Below are positions 1 through 13,200 of a stretch of 64,000 nucleotides of DNA, one piece after another. The stretch is from Symsagittifera roscoffensis. Its lineage: Eukaryota; Xenacoelomorpha; Acoela; Convolutidae. A model generated the notes under the pieces. That model saw only the letters and a list, made by a program, of their open reading frames with translations. It was not told the origin of the DNA and did not search any database. The DNA lies in assembly GCF_963678635.1 (NCBI RefSeq), contig NC_087065.1, forward strand, positions 23,457,254 through 23,521,253, read 5' to 3'. Each line of letters starts with the position of its first letter. Within the stretch, counting starts at the first letter, position 1. The position numbers were made by a program, and so were the translations under genes.

Positions 1-3000
1 CAGAACGAATACACTTGTTCCAATGGTCAGTGCGTTTCTGAGAGTTGTGTATGCAACGGAGTACAAGATTGCCACGATGGTTCTGACGAAGGAAGATTCT
101 GCCCTACGATCCCACCACCTACGATTAAACAGTGTCGCCTTAATGAGTTCATGTGTGGTAAAAGTCGGCTCTGCATTCCCGCAGACCTGGTTTGCAACAA
201 GTATCCCGATTGCCCTGATAGCGAGGACGAAGGTTCCTTTTGCCGACCTTTACCCACACCGAAACCTATCAAACTATGTGCCGACAATGAGTATACATGT
301 TCGAATGGATTTTGTATTCCGATGCGATTACTATGCGATGGGAAACCAGATTGTGTTTCTGGTGACGACGAGGGTTCGTTTTGCCCAACCAAGCCACCTC
401 CCCCTCGACCCAAGCAATGTGAGCTCGGAGAGTTCATGTGTTTCCGTGATGGGGTATGCATTCAGGAATATTATGTTTGTGATGGAAAACCCGACTGTTT
501 TGACTCATCTGATGAAGGTCAGTTCTGTACGCCTTTGAAACCACCGCCACCTCCCCCGCCTCCTTGTTTCGAAAATGAGTTCACATGTGACGACAACAAT
601 TGCATTCCGATGACAGATGTATGCGATGGGAGAGTCCAGTGTCGAAACGGCGAAGATGAAGCCAAGTTTTGTCCGACAGCGCCTCCTGTGCCAACGACAC
701 CCTTGTGTGGACCTCAACAATTTATGTGCGGAGATGGACAATGTATCCCGAATAGCAAAGTGTGCAACGGCTATCCTGACTGTCCGTCGGGCAAAGATGA
801 AGGGCAGTTCTGCACCCCATTGCCGCCGTTGCCGCCCCCGAAACCAACTTGTCCGGCGCACCAATTCACTTGTGGAGATAAAACATGCATTGATATGAGG
901 TATGTTTGTGATGGTTATACACACTGTTCGAGGGGAGAAGATGAAGCTGAATTCTGCCCAACTTCACCTCCGATCCCACCTCCGAAAATCTGCGCGTCCA
1001 ACCAGTTTAAATGTCAAGATGGAAGCTGCATTCCCACATCCAAAGTTTGCGACGGATATCCCTCGTGTCCATATGGCGAGGACGAAGGCGATTTTTGCAA
1101 ACCCCTTCCACCTCTTCCTCCTCCCCGGCCCATCTGCTCTAACCAATTTGCTTGCCCCGATAAGTCCTGTATACCCTACAGTTGCCTTTGCAATGGTAAA
1201 GCCGATTGTCTCGGAGGCGCAGACGAGGGTCCTTTTTGTCCTCCGTCGCCAAAAGAACCACGGGAACCGGTCTGCGGGATCTCGGAGTTCATGTGCGAAG
1301 ATGGATATTGCGTTTCGGAGAGAGTAGTTTGCGATGGAAACTGGAATTGCAGATCGGGTGAGGATGAAGGGTCTTTCTGCAGGACCGATCGACCCTTGCC
1401 CCCGATTCCCCCTCCTTGCAGACGTGACGAATTCGTCTGTCACGACCAAACGTGCATCCCGACTTCAAAAGTGTGCGACAGGAAAACAGACTGTTGGCAA
1501 GGCGAGGACGAAGGGCCGTTTTGCCCAGAAGGTGTGAAACCCCCGACAGCGAGATGTGGTAAAGGTCAGTTCATGTGTCACGATGGAAAATGTATTCCAG
1601 AATACGCGGTTTGTGACGGTAAAGTTCAATGCAAAATGGGCGAGGATGAAGGTAGATTTTGCACAGTGAACCCTATTTTGCCGCCAGAAATTTGCGGCTC
1701 AACTGAGTTTGTTTGCCTGGATGGAACTTGCTTGCCAGATTCGAAAGTTTGCAACGGTAGACGTGATTGCTCACAAGGGGAAGACGAAGGCAATTTCTGC
1801 AGCAAAAAATGTGCTCAAAATCAGTTCCAGTGCAGGGATGGCTCTTGCATTAAGGAAACTTGTGTTTGCGACGGATTCTGGAATTGCCCGGACGGCGATG
1901 ATGAAAATGGCAACTGTCCCGATAATTCTGGAAAGAGTGGCAAGGGTTCCGGAAACAAGGGGGGAAGTCGAGGAAGTGGCACGGGCGGAAGTGGAACGGG
2001 AGGAAGTGGAACAGGCGGAAGTGGCGGAGGATCCCTTCAAATTTTTGTGATGCCTGCTAATGGAGGTCAAATGCCAACACAATCTAGCAATAGTTTGAGC
2101 ACTGTAAATATAACGCACGAGTTAACATCAATACTTAACATGATTAAAAATGAGGCTAGTGATAACAGCAGAAAACCAGCAGCAGTTCCTAGTGGAAGGG
2201 AGTCGAATGAAAAGGCAGGATGGTCTAAAGAAAAAACAGAAACCGCTGGAAGAACGAAGACTAGCGGAGGCCGCCATGTGGTGTCAACTCGCCAATGCAC
2301 TTTTGGAGTGGAGTTTGCATGTGGAAGTGGCGAGTGTATTCGTATAGATGACGTGTGCAATAGAGAAAGAGATTGTTCGGATGGTTCGGACGAGGGAGTT
2401 ACTTTGTGCACGAAGCCCAGTGGAGGTAACCATTTAAGTTGGCTTCGAATTTTCAGTAAAAGATTTGATCAGCTAAATGCTAGGATGCTATAAGAACATG
2501 GTTTGAGGCTTAGCAATAACCTAAATGGTCTAAGAGCGTTACGTGACGTGCCCAAGAGTAAAACGCGGGAACAATACTAATGGAATAATTAACGTAAAAA
2601 TTGATTTGAAATCTGGGTCTCAGTTGCCTGGGTGTTGTTAGTATTGTGTAAGCGCTTCTCACTCGCTAAAACTTCCATACCTTCTCATGAGCAGCTCATG
2701 TCTTAATACTGGCAAGTACACAAGTACACAAAGTATTAGCCCTATTGCATAACCGAGTTGCGTTCAGCTCTTGCACTTTGACCTGATGCCTATAGATGTG
2801 CTCATTTGCTGTTGCTTTAGTGGTCTTTTCTCGTGGAAGAATTTTAAGTGATTCAACGCATGTGATTTTAAGGTTTGTTTTAAGGTGGCGACAAGAAGGT
2901 AGAACTGGATTGCAGAGAATACACATGTACAGACTTCTCATGCTGCATATCTTTTGACCAGGTGATGAATAACGAAATGAATAAGTTAGCAAGCTTTTGT

Positions 3001-3997
3001 CTACGGATTTCATATCCTGGATAAAACCTCCATTCCAAATAGCAAAAAGCAACGAAAGTTGTAATCCAGTTTTTGGCTCCTTAGATCTGTGACGGGTATT
3101 CGAACTGTGCCAATTCTGAAGATGAGCTGTTTTGCACCGGGGTCAGTGGGGGAGCTGATACTGGGTCTCAAGTACCTGGAGGTGCTGGTGGCGTTGGTCC
3201 AGGACCCTTGAGGGAAACACCGTGTCCTGTGGATAGGAGTACTGGAAAAAATCAGTTTGCTTGCATCCAGACTGGGGAGTGCATTGCCAACAGGTAAATG
3301 TTTGCTGTAGTAAATGTTCAATTGTGTATAGAGATAAGGAAAACTTAATGGAAAATTAAGGAAAACCTTTCTACGCAGAACACAAATAGCCTAATCATTT
3401 AAGGATATGAGTTATAATCGTGTCTAAGCCAAAAAAAAATAATTGACAGAGTTGAAATAATTGACTAACAGTTAAGATAATTGACTTATTGTTGATTGCG
3501 TCGCTGCATCGGAGATTAAAAACCGACGCCCTCCGTCTTCAGACCGTCACGGTGAATTTGAGCTAAAATAAATGCTTAGGTTGGTATGCGATAAAACAGT
3601 GGATTGCCTCGACGGATCCGATGAAGCTGGCTGCAACTACTTCGAAGGTCAGGAGCCATGGCTAGCGTCACAATCAAACACGGGTGGCAACACACCTGGA
3701 CATATGAACCCTGGAAATGTGAACTCTGGATCCTGGATGCCTGCTCGTACAGAATCGGGATCCGGAAGTTCTGTTGGTTGGCAGTCGGGAGTTCCGATTA
3801 GAGGCGAAGAGTCCGATTGTCCCCCCGGAGAAGCCAAATGCGACTTAGATGATGCCAGGAGTAATTGTGTTCCGATGTACAAGTTCTGCGACCGGAAAAA
3901 AGACTGTCCAAACAATGAAGATGAAGTGATTGATAGGTGTATGCTGTTGTCGCAATATTTACATGAAGTCGATTCTAATTATCCGGGAGGAATGTAA
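1..3997 (+). CDS. Multi-LDLa-repeat protein (3' part; four exons)
   Basis: Proposed exons are 1-2425, 2885-2961, 3085-3293 and 3580-3997 (stop TAA 3995-3997); all phases agree (1, 0, 2) and give 1042 aa. The reading frame is open at base 1, so the 5' end, signal peptide and start lie outside the window. About 18 LDL-receptor class A modules are visible: C-x3-F/Y-x-C, then C-I, then C-D/N-G, ending in S/E/D-D-E and a last Cys. Fifteen sit in exon 1, joined by Pro-rich linkers, and nearly all end E-G/A-x-F-C. A Gly/Ser/Thr linker lies at about 1935-2030. The acidic residues that bind Ca2+ in LDLa modules are kept, so the modules should fold; known relatives bind ligands outside the cell. No transmembrane segment is seen in the C-terminal part. 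LDLa identity is certain; the ligand and the family member are not. Fifteen modules in one exon is unusual, since LDLa units are often separate exons. Confidence 0.88.
2885..2961 (+). CDS. 77-nt micro-exon of the LDLa gene
   Basis: This exon supplies the first half of an LDLa module (C-R-E-Y-T-C ... C-C-I) whose second half (I-C-D-G ... D-E-L-F-C) opens the exon at 3085. The acceptor is TTTTAAG before 2885 and the donor is GTGATG at 2962. Its phase (in 1, out 0) is what is needed to join the exon ending at 2425 to the one starting at 3085, which cannot be joined directly without a stop. It is too short to show as a long ORF and is inferred from module completion and splice phase. Confidence 0.7.
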
Positions 3998-4240
3998 CTA
4001 ATCTGAATATGAATGTGTATTGAATACATCTACTAATTATAACAGTTCAATTGAACATTTGATAAAGGTTTTGTAACAGGTAGCAGAGTTCTGCTGTAGT
4101 TGATGTTTGCTGAGCGAGAAAATGATCATTTGATGCTTCCCCTAAAACAGTGATACAGAGCTGAAAAACAGACTGAAAGACCGAGTAGTACCGAAGAAAA
4201 CTACTCTCTGCAAGGTCTGAAAGTTGTCATGCTTTTTAAT

Positions 4241-5479
4241 CCGACTTTCGATACGAAAGTAACGGAATATTTGTGCTCGGGGTGGTTTTTTCTTCAGACA
4301 TTTAGACTTTTTAACTAGCCATTTTTGAAAAAAATTTTTTTCTATCATTCGAAAGCTATTGCTGTCCTGAGCTTAAATTTGAAAAGATATTTCACCTGTG
4401 CCCATTTTTAGTAAAGTTGTGGGGGTTTAAAGATTGCCAATTTGGGATAATTAACCCGGGTTGACCTCCATACACCGAAAATGCTTTTTATACAAATTCC
4501 ATACATCAAGTGTGTGGAAAAATGCTTGTCATACAATTTTCATACAATTTCTTAAAATGGTTGAAAACTGGTATAAACTTATTTCTGTTGCTGTTTGATT
4601 CTAATAAAACAGTCTGGTGATAAAAAACTGAGATTTTAGTTTTTTGAAAAAAATGCTCATCATACAATTCCCATATATGGAAATTGTATGACTGGCATTT
4701 TTTTGATTACGACACAAAAAATGTTTCAAGTAATTTTGAAAATTTGGCCCAACCGCAAATCGAATTTCGTACGCAAACAAACACTTTTCGAAAAAAATTT
4801 TTTGCATGCAAAACTTAATATTTTGTGTGCATAACGTAGTCCTGGATACAATAAAATTGGCTTTTATTTTCTTTTCAGTTAAATTGTTTTTTCAAAAACG
4901 CTGAAAACTCATATTTCCTTTGTATGGGGTGTTAATGTATGCCTTGATCAATGTCTGATAATTTGAAAATTCAAAAATTTGAAATAATCATCATTAAAAA
5001 ATTTTGCCAAAAAATAAAAGTTTGTTACTTTTGTTAGATTAATTGTGAAAGACAGCCAAATTCAGGTCGTTTTCTAAGCACTGTAATTGCAATGATTGAA
5101 GAAAGCAGAATATTAATGCTGGAGCGCTAAGGTGTTTGTTGTATAGTTAATATTTACAAACTTATACAATCTTACCGATACTTGTCAGGAGCACAAATTC
5201 AACAAGTACTTTAATTTCTAAGACGGATTTAATCTACGCTTACGCGTTAATAGCGCGAAATATATCGCGCGTTAGTTGTCCCCCAATTTGGGACATCTTT
5301 AAACCCCCATAACTTTACGAAAATTGATCACAAGTGCAAGAATTTTTAAGCTCAAGACAATACTTTTTCAATGATATAAAATAAATTCCGTCAAAGACGG
5401 ATAGTTAAAAATCGAAGTTTGTCTGAAAAAAAATCAACCCCGAGCACAAATATTCCGTTACTTTCGTTACAAAAGTCGG
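4241..5479. mobile_element. Foldback-type element with ~200-bp inverted arms
   Basis: The arm at 4241-4448 (beginning CCGACTTTCG, with AACGGAATATTTGTGCTCGG inside and ending near CCAATTTGGG) is repeated in inverted orientation at 5283-5479, which ends AAAGTCGG. The arms are imperfect but collinear over about 200 bp and enclose about 830 bp of non-coding DNA. Related arms occur near 26.4-27.4, 21.3 and 61.8 kb, so this is a dispersed family. No transposase is encoded, so it is non-autonomous. Its superfamily is not determined. Confidence 0.6.
4661..4690. repeat. 30-nt near-perfect palindrome
   Basis: Bases 4661-4690 read CATACAATT...AATTGTATG and equal their own reverse complement at 28 of 30 positions, centred on CCATATATGG. 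It lies inside the foldback element, where the CATACAATT motif occurs several more times (about 4490-4560). It could be a cruciform-prone centre of a smaller inverted repeat. No function is implied. Confidence 0.55.
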
Positions 5480-8400
5480 AACAAAAAACATAAGAAATCC
5501 AAAAATTGTTAATGAATCGAAACTGGTATGCACAAAAACAAAGAACAATTCGAACAAAAACAAATTTTTCATATTCTGGGCTAAATTATGCGCGCTTTGA
5601 AAAGTTTATACATAATGCTGAGCGCGTAACGCGAATTATTTATGCGCGGCCAATTATCACGCTCAACAAAATCGTTCCAAAATGAAATGAGACTAGCTAA
5701 TTGGTCGTATTAATTTCGTACGTCTCAAAATTTTTCACTTTGATATTGTTCCAAATGCATTGGTTTTCAATATTTTCTTTTCCCAAAAACTATTCGATAT
5801 GAAATAAGGGACAGTCTGAACATTCAAGGCTTTGCCCTGATAAACGAGCAGTCTTGTTTTAGCGCTTAGATTTCAAAACGGTTATTAGGAGTCATTGGAA
5901 AAAACTTCGTCGACACTGAATTAAGTTATTAAACTCAAAAAAACTTGAAAATCCGCTTACCCGCAAAAACAAAGATCCGTACTTGATGCAAAAAGTAAGT
6001 TTTTCATGCTATTTTTAGGTTTAAGAGAAGCAAACTCCTTAGTAAGAATTGGCAAATTTGTATTGTTGGGGAGAAAAATAATAGTATCGCAATCAATTAG
6101 CGTTCCTTAATTCAATTTTATTTGTCTCGTGAGTCAGATCATATCGCTGTTTCTGCTATGCGTTACAAGAGATATTGAAAAATCGCGCGCTTTAATCATC
6201 TCAATTTAGCCAAGGCTGTCATTTTTTTAACTCTTCAACTACAAAAAAAACAAGCAAGATTTTGTATCACATTCGTACTCAGAATGTCGACGAATTTAGG
6301 ACATATTTCATTAAAGCTATTTTGAAAAGTTCATATTATGTCGAAAACTAAGCCCAATGGAAACTACCAGGCATCTTTGGCAGGGTACTATGAGTCTTTT
6401 TACGTAACTATTTTGCCTATTACTTTTTTGAACGCCTAATTCAAACTAAGCTTCATCGACATATTCAATTCCAAACAAGAAAGTTTGAGCCATTTTGTAT
6501 TCTGTTTTAATATTCCGCTGAATGCACAATTGGACTGTAAAATTTAAAAAAATTCCATAATTTCTGGTTTCAGTGATTTGCTAACTGATACAATTTTTCA
6601 AACTAGTTTTTTGTGTAACATCGAAAGTTTACAAATTTATCTCAAACAAACAAAAATCATCTTTAAGTTGGTTCTTGAGGAGGTTTCATGTAATATCAAA
6701 AAGCACTGCCAGCTAAATCAATTCATGTGCATTTACTGCCATAGCGCGTGAATAAAAAAGGAGCTGGGACTTCTCAGAATTCGGTATTGTGACTTAACAA
6801 CCAACACAACACAAAAAAAAATGTGTTGAAAATTTGTTCAATTGACTGACTAGTTTCGACAATTCAACAGTTAGGCTGTGTCCCTAAAATGTGTACTTCT
6901 AATTTCAAAGAAAAAACAAAAAAATTAAGCTAAAATGTGCAGTTCAGCGCAAGGGGCGAAGTGGCGAGGGCTGAAAGTTATCAGAAAGACACATTTTGTC
7001 AAATTAAAACTGCATATTCTATCTTTTTTGGATCTTACATCCTAACTTACATCTTCTTATTCGTTATTCGTGGTGATGCATTTTTGATCAGCTCAATTTA
7101 TTGTTTTTTCAGAAGAAAATATTACTGTTTCTCCGAGAATGATCTTCAAATATATATATCCAACGAAAATTCTAATTCTAATCCACCATGCGCTTCCTTA
7201 GACACTCTGAAGAGACATCAAGAACTGTGCCACAAGACAATGAGGTTTTCATTACAATGTCCAAGCCGCAAAAGGGTTCCCAAAAATTTGAGGAATATAA
7301 CAACTCGTTGATACGTACCCAGAGCAAATGATTTTGATTTGGACTCATTGTTTTCGCCAGAAAACGGACCCAAATTTAAACTGCAAAAACTTAACACGCA
7401 CAAATTGTAAGCCATCAGCCGTGTGGCTACGCTTAAGCAGTTATCGAAATTGGGAGAAGGAAATTGTTCGGTGTGTAAGTGGCTTGTTTGATTTGAATTG
7501 AGGTTCACTTGGTGATTACCACGAACTATACATGACTTGAGTTTGCCAGCCAATTTGTATTGGCTGGATTGCGTGTGTTACTTCTCGGCAAGTAACAATT
7601 ACTTGGACGCCTTTTGATTAGTATGTAAATCCGTGCTGTAACTCTTAACGGATTGCGAACATCTGAACCTTGTGCAGCAAAAGATACAAGGAAACAAATC
7701 GTCAGTTTTCCGCGCGCCAATTTTAAAGAGCAAAATAAAACTAAAACAAATGGAACGTTTCATATTACCCATAAAAACACTGAAATAAATGGAACGCTTT
7801 ATATTACCCATAAAAATTTTGCAAGTAGTTTAAGCAAGCATAGAAGATATGCTTCTCATCAGGGAAACCTCCTAATGGGTTTTTAAAAAGGAGTCAATTT
7901 GGCCATAACCGAGAGTCTTCATGACTTCATCGCTGATTGCTGTATTGCTCTCCCTCTAGAAATAGGGGACATTAATTCAATGAGCATCAAGCAAATCGAC
8001 ATGGTATGAAAATCATAAATCACCCTACTGCCAAAACTGCCAAAACTTCGGCAGTTTTTGCACCTTAAAGAATGTTATGTCTTTAACAATAGTTTTTTCT
8101 AGACTTGAACCACAAGCTGGGAATGAAAAATTGTCGTCTCGAAAAACATTCAGTTCTACCAGATTAACTGGGTCGCAATCTTTTTTGACCTCCGAAACCT
8201 GCCTGTGAAAAGCTACGGTAAAAAATTCTAAGTGATGTTTCACAAGCTGATTGTTCATACAGCACTCGACAAAGCAATGGAGCCTAAGTTAGTAAGAAAG
8301 AAGCGGAAGAATTAGAGGAATGAGAAGGAATTTTTTCAAAAGCACTACTTTGCCACATCCAATTTTTAAAGATTATATGGGACAAACCCATGATAGTTAG

Positions 8401-8709
8401 TGCGACTATATTAGATTTTGCGAAAAAATTCAGTTTTCGATTTCATTGCCAAAGATTAGATCCGAGTCTAGCTTGTAAACTTAAAATCAAATTAAATTGG
8501 TTTCGAATGGTGGTAGGAAAAGTTTTTCGTTGCTTGTTCACAGTTATCATCCTGTGTTTTTATCTTCGAACATGCAAATAATATACAAATGGTGTCCAAA
8601 TTCTAATATCAGAGGAGTCAGTTATGCGCGACGAAAGCCCCAGTTAAAACCGTGTGAATATTTAGAATGCCATTCCAATTGTGTAACCGTCCTCAACGCC
8701 GAGGGATCA

Positions 8710-9123
8710 CCATTTGGATCTTGTGCCTCTGATGCAAATGTTGGTTGCTCTTAGTATAGCGAATGAATTTCTACATCTCACCCAGCACATGACATGACTA
8801 TATGGGCGGTCCCATTTTGATGCCAGACCATCTGCTAGTCGTTTGAGGAAAAACGTGAACTCCGGTGCCAAAACACCATCTATTGAAGTGACAAGTGGAG
8901 TGAAAGACATGTGTTTTTCTTCACAAGCTGGTCCATACTTATTTTTCTTCTCAATCTCTGCAGTTTTCAGTACATTCACGGGATTGCGGTTTTGGTAAGA
9001 CGGAGCGTCAGTGTCTGTAACACGGATGTCGAACGACGCAGCCGACTGTAAACAGCTTGTAAACTGCTGTAATCGGACACGGATAGTTTTTTTGCCATAA
9101 ATACTGACGACGTTTACCGACAC
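8710..9123 (-). pseudogene. Retrotransposon polyprotein C-terminal fragment
   Basis: The minus-strand frame reads ...S-F-D-I-R-V-T-D-T-D-A-P-S-Y..., then a segment with F-T-P-L-V-T-S-I-D-G-V-L, F-L-K-R-L-A-D, and a tail W-V-R-C-R-...-F-A-I-L-R-A-T-N-I-C-I-R-G-T-R-S-K-W. This pattern is familiar from the region downstream of the reverse transcriptase in retrotransposon polyproteins of invertebrates. No RT catalytic motif precedes it and the upstream part is not open, so it is a 3' fragment of a dead copy. The clade is not certain. Confidence 0.55.
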
Positions 9124-10281
9124 TTAGAGAGAGTAAAAGCTGACTGAAAAAATAAAAGAAACAAACTTCATAAAACTAGGGCGAAAAAGAAAAGTTCAAG
9201 CATTTGGACGATTTGTTTTATTTGCAAAAATTAATACTCTGCGGTAAAGTATATGGCCCCGCTTAAGGGGGAATTGGAAAAAATTATGTATTGGGTCTCT
9301 TGTTGTTCAGCTAAGCTTATCAAGATCCTCAGTAGGGGCTATTCTACTAAAGTTGTTGGAACTTTCGTTCTTTTAAAAAACCTAGGATAGAGTTCCTTCA
9401 AAAAATTAACGACCCAGCTTTTAGGTTTTTGCTGTCCGTGAGGACCCCTTAAGGAAAGACCCCACCCTTCTGATCCGGGACACGACCATACTACTTTCAA
9501 GCAAGTTTCAGACGTTATCAGGAACCTTTCTACATATTCCTTCTTTTTCGAACGCATTGTTCAATTTGTGCTTCACTGACATGTTCTGATATTTGCGAAT
9601 TTGGGCCGAATATTTAAAAAAAAAAAAACCATAAGCTCTGGTCTGTAAATGAAATTTTTTTTAGTGTTTTATCTTGCAAACTGATACAATCTTTCAAGAC
9701 TTTACAAATTTTGGCATTTTGACCGCTTAAGTTTAAAAAAATCACAGAAATGTGTCCAAATTTGTTCTGAATTGCCGTTCAATTCCCATTTTTGCAATTT
9801 TCCGAGATGATTTAAAGCTCTGTGTGTCAGCCTTGTGTTTGATAGCAATATCGATGGAATCAATTCTTTTTATTCATTTTTCATAGTAGAAGGGGTTATA
9901 GCCGAAAAGACACCAAATTCGGGGGGGGGGGGCTGAAAAAACCAAAAAACGATACATACTTGCATACTTGTCTTATTTGAATTGCTGCGAAAATTTTCAT
10001 ATTCCTTGTTTTTTCGCTTCGTTGTTCGTGTTGATGCCTTTTTGTAGCATAAAACGTGGAACAACCATTTTTCCTCTTTTCATCAAAATCACAGTGGCAT
10101 CTTTTGTTCAAAACCAATCACCATTTTATTGCAAGACAAAAATTTCAAAATAAAAACAGAACACGCATACGCCATAACAACCGGAAAATTATATTCAATT
10201 TACAGCAAGTATCAGCCCAATATTATTGTAAATAAGGAGTTATAGTACCAACTCTTATCTGAATTGTGTACCATCCGAAAA

Positions 10282-13200
10282 ATGAATGAAAAACGCAGGG
10301 ATTCTGGCGGGAAAGAAACATCGTACGTTAATCATGCGATTCGACAAAATGAAGTTTATGAGAAAAAATATCTTCAAACAGTTCCGACTTTCGATCGAAA
10401 TCGCAACTTGCACATTGTCAACGACGAATTCAATATTTGGGACGTTAGAGTCGATTTACGTGGAAAGTTCAGCCGATCGAAAGTAGAATCTTTCTACAGG
10501 GATCCTCAAAATCGAGATCAGAATAACAAATCGGTCGACCATCGTATTATGAGAACGGGGTTAAAACGTTACAGAGCTCCGCTGTCGTATAAAAAGTTGG
10601 AAAAGCTTTCAGAGCTGAGCCAAAAATGTCCTCAAATCGACAATATTGAACTGTACGCTAAATCAAAAACATTGACACAAGTAATGACACAAGCAGAAAA
10701 AGATCAGAAACTGATGAATAAAGCGAATATGGAAATGCAAAACACAAAGAAGGCCTCCAAAATCTACAAATTGAGAAATCAAGATTTGCCGTTTCCTCTT
10801 ATGAAACCCAGTTTGACACCTGAAGATGTTCAAAAGCAAAGGAGAGAGAGGCCTGCTAATAGGGTGAAATTTCGACCAATCACAATGAAAGGGGAAGCCG
10901 GAGACCACGAGGTTAACATGCGCAGAATTCAATTGCGCAAAATTGGGATGGTCGAAAAACTGAAGAAAGATTTCATCAGAGAAATGCATGGTCAGTTTAT
11001 CTAACCAATTTTGGCTCAAATAGAAAACATGCCATGCTTTTCCTTCCAAAGTTTTATGTAAAACCTTCATCTGAATTCAAAAATTTTCCATTGTTAGGCG
11101 AGTGGTGTCTACAAATTTATTCCTATTATAAGTTTGACTTCTTAGAAATAGAATTTAAAAAAAAATGAAGATACTGCACGTAATTAGAAGATTAAGATAT
11201 CTTACTCAAGAAAAAGCATCCCAAGATATTCAGGTATAATAATAGATAAATTGGCTCTTAATTTCTTCAATCCTCGGATACCACGCTTCCCTCTCACCCA
11301 GCATGTAGCTAAAAAATTATTACTTTTGATTTTTATTTTAGGAGTGTATACTTTCTTAAGGGTTCATTTAAAAAAATCATTAATTTTGATAATTACAGAT
11401 TCGATTGATTTCAGAACTGGGCGAAGTAGAGAAATGCCGAGTGAGTGAAGATCGGGTGATTCTCGAGTTCCACGACTGCAAAAGGATGGAGACCCGGGGA
11501 ATCGATCCCGTCCGGGTTAAGATGGAGAAGTTAGAAGCCGATATCGGAATAGGTATGGTCTTTTCTACTTGCCAAAATTCTTCTAACAAAACATGTATGA
11601 GACCAGGCGGGGTCTAGGATTTTCTCGAGGGGGGGGGGGGCGGATTTAGGGGGGGGGGCGGACGCCTTTCTTCTCAGGCATTCGACCCCCTGCCGAACCA
11701 AAGGTCCCCCTTTGTACTATTTTGAGATATCCATTTTTGGTGACGGACCCTAAAATTTTTCTAATGGCGCCTTGGGCGCCAATATATACTAATTTTGAGA
11801 AGGGAGCGCGCGCCAAAAAAACGCGACTTTTTGGTAAAATTTTTCCAAAAAACGCCTAAAAACGCCTTTTTTGCCCTGTTTTTTCAAATTTTTGACTGTG
11901 GCGCAGAAATTTCGGCCAAAACAGGGTCTTTGTAGTGCTTTGAGAGAGCTCAGAAAATCAATTTGGTCGACCTAAAAAATGTCGACAAAATTTTCAAAAT
12001 TTTTTAAAAATCCGCCCCCCCCCCCTCGAGAAAATCCTAGATCCGCCCCTGTGTGAGACATTGTTTTTTCCACGGGCGAGTTGGCATATTTACTGTAATA
12101 AACAAAACATGAAAAAAAACTTGCTGTCACGTTTACTTGTTCCGACCACCGATTATGTGGAGGAACTTTGGATTCGAGTTTGTTTTCTACACAATTCCAG
12201 GTAGCACAAATAAAAATCCGATGAGGTCAAACAAAACATCTCTTTGAAACCATTTGAATTGTCGATTTTGCTGCAACCCTTTTGGTATCAATATTTTTGG
12301 TTTTGTTTACAGACAATTAAAAGCGAAGAGCTAGAATAATTGAAAAATATTCTACCCCTCCCTAATTCTATTTACCAGATTTTTCCGAAAAGCCTTCTAG
12401 TAGTTGTGTTTAACGAAACCCGGGTTGACGTCTCAGAGTTAAACAGTGCTGTTCTAGAATAGTAACATTAAAATTTCTAAATAAATAACTGTAAAATAGA
12501 TCTAACTTAGCCATCTCTGATCCTTATATGTTCATAAATCCAAGCTTAATTATTATTTGCAGTACTGGGGTCATTTATGAAAAAGAGCTTTATCTACAAT
12601 GATTCGGCGTAAAACTGAAAAAAAATCGAGATTTTGCTTTTCTCCGCACTGGAGTTTCATCGATAATAATCGATTATAATGGATTTTTAGTGACAAAAAT
12701 ATTGCACAACATAATCGAATATATATCTCAGTTTCAGGACTGAAACCCATTTTTAATTAATTTTCTTCATTATTACAATATTTATTATAAGCAATTTTTC
12801 TTGCATTAAAATCCACTTTTTTGTCAACATACGTCCATCAAAATCATTTTTCTTCACAAGAATCCATTAAAAGCAATTTTTGATGCTTCACTAAAAAATA
12901 TGTTTTTTTTTAGAAAAATCAGTTCCTTGTTGCACTTCTTCGTGTTTTTTTTTCTCATAGATATCGTACAATAGTACCAGAGGGGTGTCCCTTTCGGCGT
13001 CGAATCCATGTGAGGAGGGGCGTCGAATTGCACAGTTAATCCGCCAGAAATGATATAAGGAAACCTGGACAAAGATAACGCGCAAAAATAACTGAAAAAA
13101 AACTATCTAGAATTGTTTCAACAAATGTTTTAAAAAAACACGCTAGAATTTTTGGCAGTGCCAATATCAATTTTTTGCGTTTATTTAAAGTTTTTCTAAG

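Larger units (their letters stand above)
3998..10281. other. Intergenic region, mostly repeats
   Basis: No convincing host exon is seen in this 6.3-kb AT-rich stretch. It holds a foldback element (4241-5479), dispersed repeats at about 5550-5900 that recur at about 17.5, 18.6, 19.2 and 61.6 kb, and a retrotransposon fragment at 8710-9123. The remainder is low-complexity A/T sequence with scattered stops on both strands. Confidence 0.5.

Noticed and set aside
1-2493. Other open frames over the LDLa exon on both strands (for example 23-538 +, 505-924 -, 964-1449 -)
   Set aside because: They are shadows of the Cys-rich periodic LDLa coding; only one frame has Cys spacing, acidic clusters and continuity.
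2426-2493. Stop at 2491-2493 as the true end of the LDLa protein
   Set aside because: A GTAACC donor at 2426 with an in-phase micro-exon and further LDLa exons downstream is better supported. A retained-intron short form remains possible.
10264-10281. Start of the 470-aa gene at 10264
   Set aside because: The codon there is TTG. The first in-frame ATG is 10282.
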